Assembly: GCF_016801865.2 (NCBI RefSeq) | Contig: NC_068938.1 | Coordinates: 95,008,221-95,072,220, forward strand | Direction: 5' to 3' | DNA length: 64,000 nt | Source: Culex pipiens pallens | Lineage: Eukaryota > Arthropoda > Insecta > Diptera > Culicidae | The notes under the pieces: model-generated | The model's database searches: none | Seen by the model: the letters and a program-made list of their open reading frames with translations, nothing else | What the model was told of the DNA's origin: nothing | Position numbers and translations under genes: made by a program | Shown: positions 58,211-64,000 of the stretch, piece after piece | How positions within the stretch are numbered: position 1 is the stretch's first letter | Layout of the letters: each line of letters opens with the position of its first letter

Positions 58211-58488
58211 CCATCAACCTCGGGATTCGAACTAACGACCTTTGGATTGTGAGTCCAACTGCCTACCAGCGACTCCACCGAGGCAGGACCCAGAGAGACG
58301 ACTCCTACACCTGGACTGAGCTAACGACCTAACCTTTAGGTTAGACCGGGACCAACATTTACTTCCCTGTCCGACGGAAGGCGTGATCAGACAAATCTCG
58401 TCTCAAAATTTGCCACCGGGACCTTCTGGGATCAAACCCAGGCCGACTGGGTGAGAGGCAACCACGCTTACCCCTACACCACGTCCCG
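58211..58488 (-). mobile_element. SINE with two tRNA-like modules
   Basis: Reading on the minus strand, the first module (58488 to about 58418) has an A-box-like ggtgtaggggtaagcgtgg and a B box gggtttgatccc. The second module (about 58284 to 58211) has ggagtcgctggtaggcag and gttagttcgaatcccg. The two are joined by about 130 bp. Culex is known to carry a SINE family (Twin) built of two tRNA-related regions, and this copy may belong to it or a relative; the spacer here is longer than I recall for Twin. Neither module has a proper acceptor stem, so they are not tRNA genes. Confidence 0.7.
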
Positions 58489-61400
58489 TATATCAATATG
58501 CAATTGTGAAATTCCTTCGGCATCAAAACAAGGCTATTTTCCATTCTTTAAATCTAGAAATTTATTTTCCAAGTCAACAATGATAAAAGTGTTTTACATT
58601 CCTTACAAAAGAAAGGTAAGAACTATGGTGTCTAGTTTGTGGAATTTCTTTCAAAACCTCGCTCCGCAAGACCAATATTTTTTCTTGAACTATTTTAGGA
58701 CTTTGACCCAAATATGAGCAAAATCGGATTTTTTCGGTTTTGTCTCCAGGGTACGCTTCTTCCATCCAAATCCATTCATCAAATGTGAGATTTTCATTGG
58801 AAATTTAACAAAAGCAGTAAAAGTGTAAAACTTGATCCTGAACAGTTATAACCTGTTATAACCTACAAGCCTTGCCCGACAAACTTCGTTTTGTAATTTT
58901 TTGGTTTGTTGACGTTTTTAGCTTGTTTGCTTATTCAGCCTCCTGTGATCAACATTTTATTTTACGTAACTTTTTCCATACAATCTGCAGATTTTCCGGA
59001 ATCAGTTCCAGAGTGGCCAAAGTTGTCACTTTTTGGCGTAAGAACCTTCCTTGGACTTTTACGAACCCAACGCAAAAAAGAGCACCTCGATCCGACGCTC
59101 CGTTTTGAACTGATTCGCGTTCGAACAAAACCGTCGAAATTTTTTTTAGATATAGAAGATATCAAAAAGTCATTTTTGTGAACTTTTTTTTCACCAACTT
59201 TAGGCTTGGGTATCGATGGGTCAAGACTTTTAAAGCCACGGTTCGATGGTTATGAGATAAAATAAGCCTCTCAATGGGATGAACTGTTTCAATGAACGAA
59301 TGAACACAATTTCGTGGAGATTTACGCGCAAGAGGTTTATTCTGTCATTTAATTTTTAGTAGAGTTATCTTCTCGTCTTTATAATATACTTTGAAAAATG
59401 ATCTGCTCAAATTTTTCAAGAAAATCTTTTAGCTAAAATTATTTTTTAAACACATTGGCCAATTTTACCAAATATCTCAGCATTATGTTGCATAACACTT
59501 TTTATATTTAAATATATGTTTTGAGGCTACCGAAGTTTTAGCAAACCTAAGGTCTATTTTGGCGATTTTCGAAACCCAGAACCCATTCTTGATAATTTCA
59601 GACTTGAAAACAAAGGTCCTGATTATCATTTCAAAGGTCAGAAATCACTGACTCATCACCGAACAAATCTTTGCCGACTGGAACGCACAACCATTCGCGA
59701 GCGAACACGACACGCTGGCTGCCAGTGGCTTGCTCAATCGTTTCACTAAGCAGAACAAATCCTTCTTGAATTCCTTTTCCTATCCCGTCCGCCAACCCGA
59801 GTCACACACGAATATGCTCAGAGAGGAGAGAGCCTAAAAAAATACTAGCGCGGCGCTCACTTGGCCTGCACTACAACAGTTTGCCGTCAATTAGAATTTG
59901 GCATGGTGGAAATTGCTGCCAAATGTGTCTTTGAAGTTGTGTAAACAACAAAATTGCAATATATTATTGAGATCATTGATTTTAAGCAATTTCTTAAATG
60001 ATCAAAGCAAAGCAGATCGCAAACTATTGTCAGTCAGCTTCGAGCGACTCAACGAAATCGGTCTCTCTGAACCATTCGCTGAGCTACCCGATTGGAGAGA
60101 GAGGGAGAGCAAAGAGAGAGTGTTCAGTAGCGATTGGTGTGGAAGTGACAAATGGTAGGAATACATCAGAGAGTTATTCATCACACTAGATTTGTGCTCG
60201 CGAGTGACTGAGTCTTTTTGGAGCAATCAAGACCCTTGCTTGAAAAAATATGTTGAAGTTTCTGATAATTTCACACGAAAGCTATGTGCTATTGAAAAAT
60301 ATTGGAAATGTAAACAACAGTGTCTTAGTAATCGCCTTTTGAGAAATAGTCTATATTTTGATGATCTCTGCAGCACTTGGTCCATTAGCTGAACTTTTTA
60401 ATTATTTGTTTTGTGTTTAATTAAAACTAAAAATGTAATATTTTTTTCAGGGGAAAACTATTTTCTGAGAGATAAAACGTTAAAGAGTAACGACTTGTGC
60501 AAGTTTTGATCATTAATAACAAAAAAACGTACTCATTCTTGAATGAATTGTTTGATATTTGAGTATTCTATCTTCAAATATTTGAAGTTCGCCCACAAAG
60601 TAAAAAAAATCATGATGATATTGAATTTGGGAAGGGGTACATCTTTTATGTTAGAAAAAAATGTGTAATTTTATCACTTTTCTGTTGAAATGTCAGTTTT
60701 TCAGTCTAAATTGAGGTAAAACTACATCATATAAGAGGTAATACTTAATCTTCCAAATTTACACAACTTTTCATTGTGCAAAATTAAGTTTATCGAAGTG
60801 AGTTCAAGCTTATTATAAAGTAGTTTTGTTGAGTTCTCAAATTTTGTTCGGTTCTAAATTCGGGAATTTACAGAGAAAGTGTTTTTTTTTTCCTTTTTCA
60901 ATACTTAAAATATTTAGTATGCACGTTCGAGACTCCTCTTCCGGCTCCACACTAATGATTTCATGCTTAAAAAGTGCTAATGAATTCGTCGTCCAATTAG
61001 GCACCTTGCGGAAACACCTATTCGTGTACAGCAGCACCGGGTTAATACCCGGGTCATCCATTCCACCCCGACACCGTGCGCTGGATGACACTCGTTAATA
61101 TTAATTACCCGCGAGTGTAGTCCCAACAAACCGCCACGAGCTGTTTGCTATTGATTGGTTTCCTGCTTCAACATAATTGAGCGACAGCTTGTTAACCTGA
61201 AATTAGCTCCGTGCGATGTGTCTCAAAAGTCTACACAAAAAGGGGTAGGTGAGAAAAGGGTCACTTTTTCCCTCCGTCCGCGCGGGGTCAGAACGTGTGT
61301 GCCGTACCACGTGGAGAATCTTGCACGGTCATCACACTTCACTTGATGAAGAGGGCGCTGCTGCTGCCGGCCCATTGTACTTCCTTGTGAAAAGTGTTGC

Positions 61401-62545
61401 ACTTTTCGATCCACTTTAGTGAGAGCGTGCGCGCGCGGGTTTTTTTCTGGGTCAACCTCAGCAAACTGGAGCAACTCCGCGCGGATGACCCTGGCACGTT
61501 TATCATCGGATCCCCATCGCTAAATGGGGGGTAGGGAGGCAGGAATTTACATATAAATCCCATTTGTCCCGCGTGCGCCCGTACAATCTTTGCGCAGCTC
61601 GATGATGGAGAGGCTTTTTGTCTTCGCGACCCAGGTCTTGTTTTGTAGTCACATGTGAGCATCTCATAATCCGCCTACGTGCTAAACGGCCCCTGCGGGA
61701 CCGTTTTGCGACCTGGTTCGGCGCCGCCCGAGGACCCTGGAGAACTCGCGCTCGAGATGATTATCAAACGCCATAAACAGTTTGTTTTCCAGCGAGTTGT
61801 TTAAACATAAAAGTCTGTCGCTGTTTTTTGCTTGCCTTGATCCCCGGGTTGTTCCCGAGAGCTTGTTTTACGTAATTGTAACGGAAGAGAGCGAGTTTTG
61901 GCCTGGAAGCGAGCGCGCTGGTAGATTAAAACCGGCCCCCCGAAGCAACCCACGACGTGATGTTGATCTAATTTCTTAGTCTTTCTGGAGCTCTTCAAGT
62001 GTGTTTTCCCCCTCGCATGAATAGAAGTGAAGGTGGAGTTGGAGTTGTTGGTTCCCCCGGGGCCGGTTTTGTTTTTTTTTCTGCTGCTCGCGCGCGTTAT
62101 CCAGGTCAGGGTTGCGTCGTCTCGGATTAGTGGGTCATACTTGCCGCCGGAAAATTAGGTTGATTGCTGAAGCTTCTGCTCTGACACGCGGTCACACCTC
62201 CACGCGCCATTTTCGCGCGCGATTCGTTCTGGTTTATGCTTTCTAATTTGGATCACTACTGCTGCACTGTTTCTGCTGGGAAGTGAAAGTGACCTGGGCG
62301 ATGGCAATCTGGGGTGGGAGATGAGTGAGAGTTGGGTATGCAAATTGGGGGGTTCGTCGCTTGCCGTTTTTCGGAGACTTGCCGGCAGCCCATTTCACTC
62401 TCAATGGAGCGCGCGCGTTGGCTTTGAAGTTTGTGGGAAGAGGAAGGAACGGTAGTGAATTGGGAAGTTTCACTTCCATCAGTTAATCTGATTTTTTTTT
62501 TGTAGATTATCTGTACACAATCAAGGGATACGACTCTGACAGGAT
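58489..62545. other. no gene seen; mixed intronic DNA
   Basis: Positions 58500-60850 are AT-rich, with a caatgaacgaatgaacac phrase at about 59291 shared with 10859. Positions 59800-60130 are purine-rich. Positions 60900-62540 are GC-richer and unique. No gene is supported. Confidence 0.4.
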
Positions 62546-62732
62546 TACACGGAGAAAAAAGATTTCCAAAAATCGTGAACAAGCGTTCATGAAAATGGGA
62601 ACCACAAACAAAGTGTTCAAATGCCATGGTACGTTTTTCAAAATCGTACCATGGGATTTGAACACTTTTTTCGTGGTTCCCATTTTCATGAACGCTTGTT
62701 CACGATTTTGGGAACTCTTTTTTCTCCGTGTA
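62546..62732. mobile_element. TA-flanked hairpin MITE
   Basis: The sequence folds almost end to end. The left arm, tacacggagaaaaaagattt through gttcatgaaaatgggaacca and gtaccatgg-like sequence, is inverted to the right end cttttttctccgtgta. The arms are about 85 bp, and TA lies at both edges, as for Tc1/mariner-derived MITEs. Arm identity is high, so it may be a young copy. It shares ends with 43353-43426. Confidence 0.88.
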
Positions 62733-63415
62733 CCAGAACGTCTGAAATATTGCTTGACGTCGAATGTGACCTGCAAGTGACAACAATTTTTATTCCATAA
62801 CTAAAGTTATAGTATTACGTGTGAAATTTTATATCTTGATATGTTGATTTCTCCCTCACCCATTTTCTAAGATTTATTTTTACCAGAATTCTTAATATAG
62901 TATACAAACCAAAATTCCCATTCCCTGGCGCTTTTTTTACTACCTTACAACGAAGAGCAAGTAGGGCGATCTCTTTAGCTCTAGCTGCACCACTTCTTGA
63001 AAAGACCTTTCAACCTTAAGTTGAATCGTATAAAGCTTATGGAACAATTCATGTTATCAATACCGTTGGACCCACCCAACTGCTACCGAACCGGCGCTTT
63101 CAATCGCACTGTTCATCGACAAATCATAGACTGCAATGGCTTTGACAGGTCCAATGAAAGCCGATTTACTCTTACAAATATAAAAAAGTGTCCATTCATT
63201 CCTCGCGATTGCTCAACCGCGCGCTTGGATGGATCTGATCGGTGTGCGCCACTTTCTTGGACAGCGAAATAAACCCCTTTCAAATTTATCACACCTTGAA
63301 TTGTCGGACAAAAGCTGCTCGTTGGTTGCGCAAATTTTCAATCTCCTCCTACCCAATAAATCTAAAAAAATTTAAACCGTTTGCTTATCGCTTTTCTTTT
63401 TCTCTCTCCCAACAG
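62733..63415. other. 3' end of the large Dumpy intron
   Basis: Unique DNA leading to a good pyrimidine tract and acceptor at 63415. Nothing else was recognised. Confidence 0.5.
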
Positions 63416-63547
63416 ATATTGACGAGTGTCAAGATCCAGCGATCGCCGCGCGATGCGTCGATAACGCGGAATGCTGCAACCTTCCGGCGCACTTTGTGTG
63501 CAAATGCAAGTCAGGCTTCGAAGGGGACGGCGAGGAACGGTGTACAG
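63416..63547 (+). CDS. dpy: Dumpy exon: second calcium-binding EGF module
   Basis: The 132-bp phase 1-1 exon encodes DIDECQDPAIAARCVDNAEC continuing CNLPAHFVCKCKSGFEGDGEERCT, a calcium-binding EGF module. It has DIDE at the start and a hydroxylation consensus in CCNLPAHFVC. The double cysteine and the PAIAARC segment are features I associate with this particular Dumpy module. The acceptor is aacag and the donor gtaagc. The preceding exon's last g completes the first aspartate codon. The gene continues downstream: the next exon, expected to start another DxDEC module, is not within the last 450 bases. Confidence 0.93.
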
Positions 63548-64000
63548 GTAAGCAGAAGCAGAAGCGCGCGTTGTCATATCTGGACCACCGACGAACTTCC
63601 CCCGTGGTGATTTATGTAGTTTCCCGCCAGTGTACGATACCGGAGAAGCACAAATTGGCGGCGGCGCGATTCCCGCTAGAACAATTGCGAAATCAATCAT
63701 CCTGCAGGTCGCGTCGTAAATTTCCCCACTCCCGATGGTGGCGGATTGCGCCACGTGGGACAACCGCTCACATGACACATTATCTAATGCGGCGGTAATG
63801 GATGGTCCCTTAGAATTCGCTTCCTGGTTTGGTAAACCACAACGCGGAGAAGTTATTAAATTTCAACACCTTTTCAAAACGGGACCCGCCGCGGGGTCGG
63901 AAATTTATGATTCTGTCTGGAGCGGTTGAACTCTCTCTCTATGTTTCTTCGGAGATCGCAACGCGATAGAGGAGTCCCCATAGAGTTGCTCGCGCCATTG
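63548..64000 (+). other. start of the next Dumpy intron
   Basis: Begins gtaagc and runs off the window with no acceptor followed by an EGF-like frame. Composition is GC-rich and unique. Confidence 0.6.

Larger units (their letters stand above)
47605..63415 (+). other. Dumpy intron, 15.8 kb, transposon-rich
   Basis: A phase-1 intron from gtaagt at 47605 to the acceptor aacag ending at 63415, with ttttctttttctctctccc before it. It holds the elements listed separately at 48445, 50660, 54010, 57956, 58211 and 62546. I searched it by eye for fused acceptor-donor ratchet motifs and found none convincing. Confidence 0.85.

Noticed and set aside
58211..58290. tRNA gene on the minus strand
   Set aside because: Forms part of a two-headed SINE and lacks a proper acceptor stem.

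Overview
The window looks like mosquito nuclear DNA, most probably a culicine and perhaps Culex. It is a stretch of a very large gene whose introns are packed with transposable elements. The only host coding sequence I can support is four exons on the + strand: 44901-45114, 45212-45313, 47488-47604 and 63416-63547. They join in frame through canonical splice sites. Together they encode an LDL-receptor-class-A-like module, an EGF-like module and two calcium-binding EGF modules, and the order and wording match the N-terminal part of Dumpy, the giant ZP-domain apical extracellular matrix protein of insects. The start codon and signal-peptide exon were not found, and the gene continues past both window edges.

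Layout. Positions 1-44900 appear to be one long 5' intron, or intron plus upstream DNA. It contains degenerate arrays (1-1100, 2690-3345, 37170-38240), small hairpin MITE-like elements (7648-7832, 9733-9946, 21512-21748, 33165-33356, 33422-33586), a TA-flanked TIR element (12293-13239), a tRNA-derived SINE (about 10700-10812), a 384-bp retroposon-like insert with a 22-bp target duplication (29705-30088), and a 3.6-kb foldback element made of 152-bp units (38626-42210). It also holds a full-length, apparently intact I-group LINE (22715-28036) that landed in one arm of an older hairpin element. Five copies of another element family share ends; four carry arrays of about 164-bp units (14084-15860, 17350-20073, 30221-31667, 48445-49802) and one is diverged (31868-33155). 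The diverged copy contains a GC-rich coding-like block ending in a polyadenylation signal and an A-run, a possible retrocopy.

The most interesting single site is at 9534/9535. A branch-point-like sequence and pyrimidine tract lead to CAG directly followed by GTAAGT, on the same strand as the Dumpy exons and 35 kb upstream of the first one. This is the signature of a zero-length-exon ratchet (recursive splicing) site in a long insect intron.

The 15.8-kb intron between the third and fourth exons holds one 164-bp-array element, an AT-rich block, a long-armed foldback (54010-54362), a TAAG-flanked TIR element (57956-58203) with a two-module tRNA-like SINE beside it (58211-58488), and a TA-flanked hairpin MITE (62546-62732). 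The remaining stretches look like unique, partly GC-rich intronic DNA with no gene I can support. No bacterial genes, CRISPR arrays, rRNA genes or canonical tRNA genes were seen.
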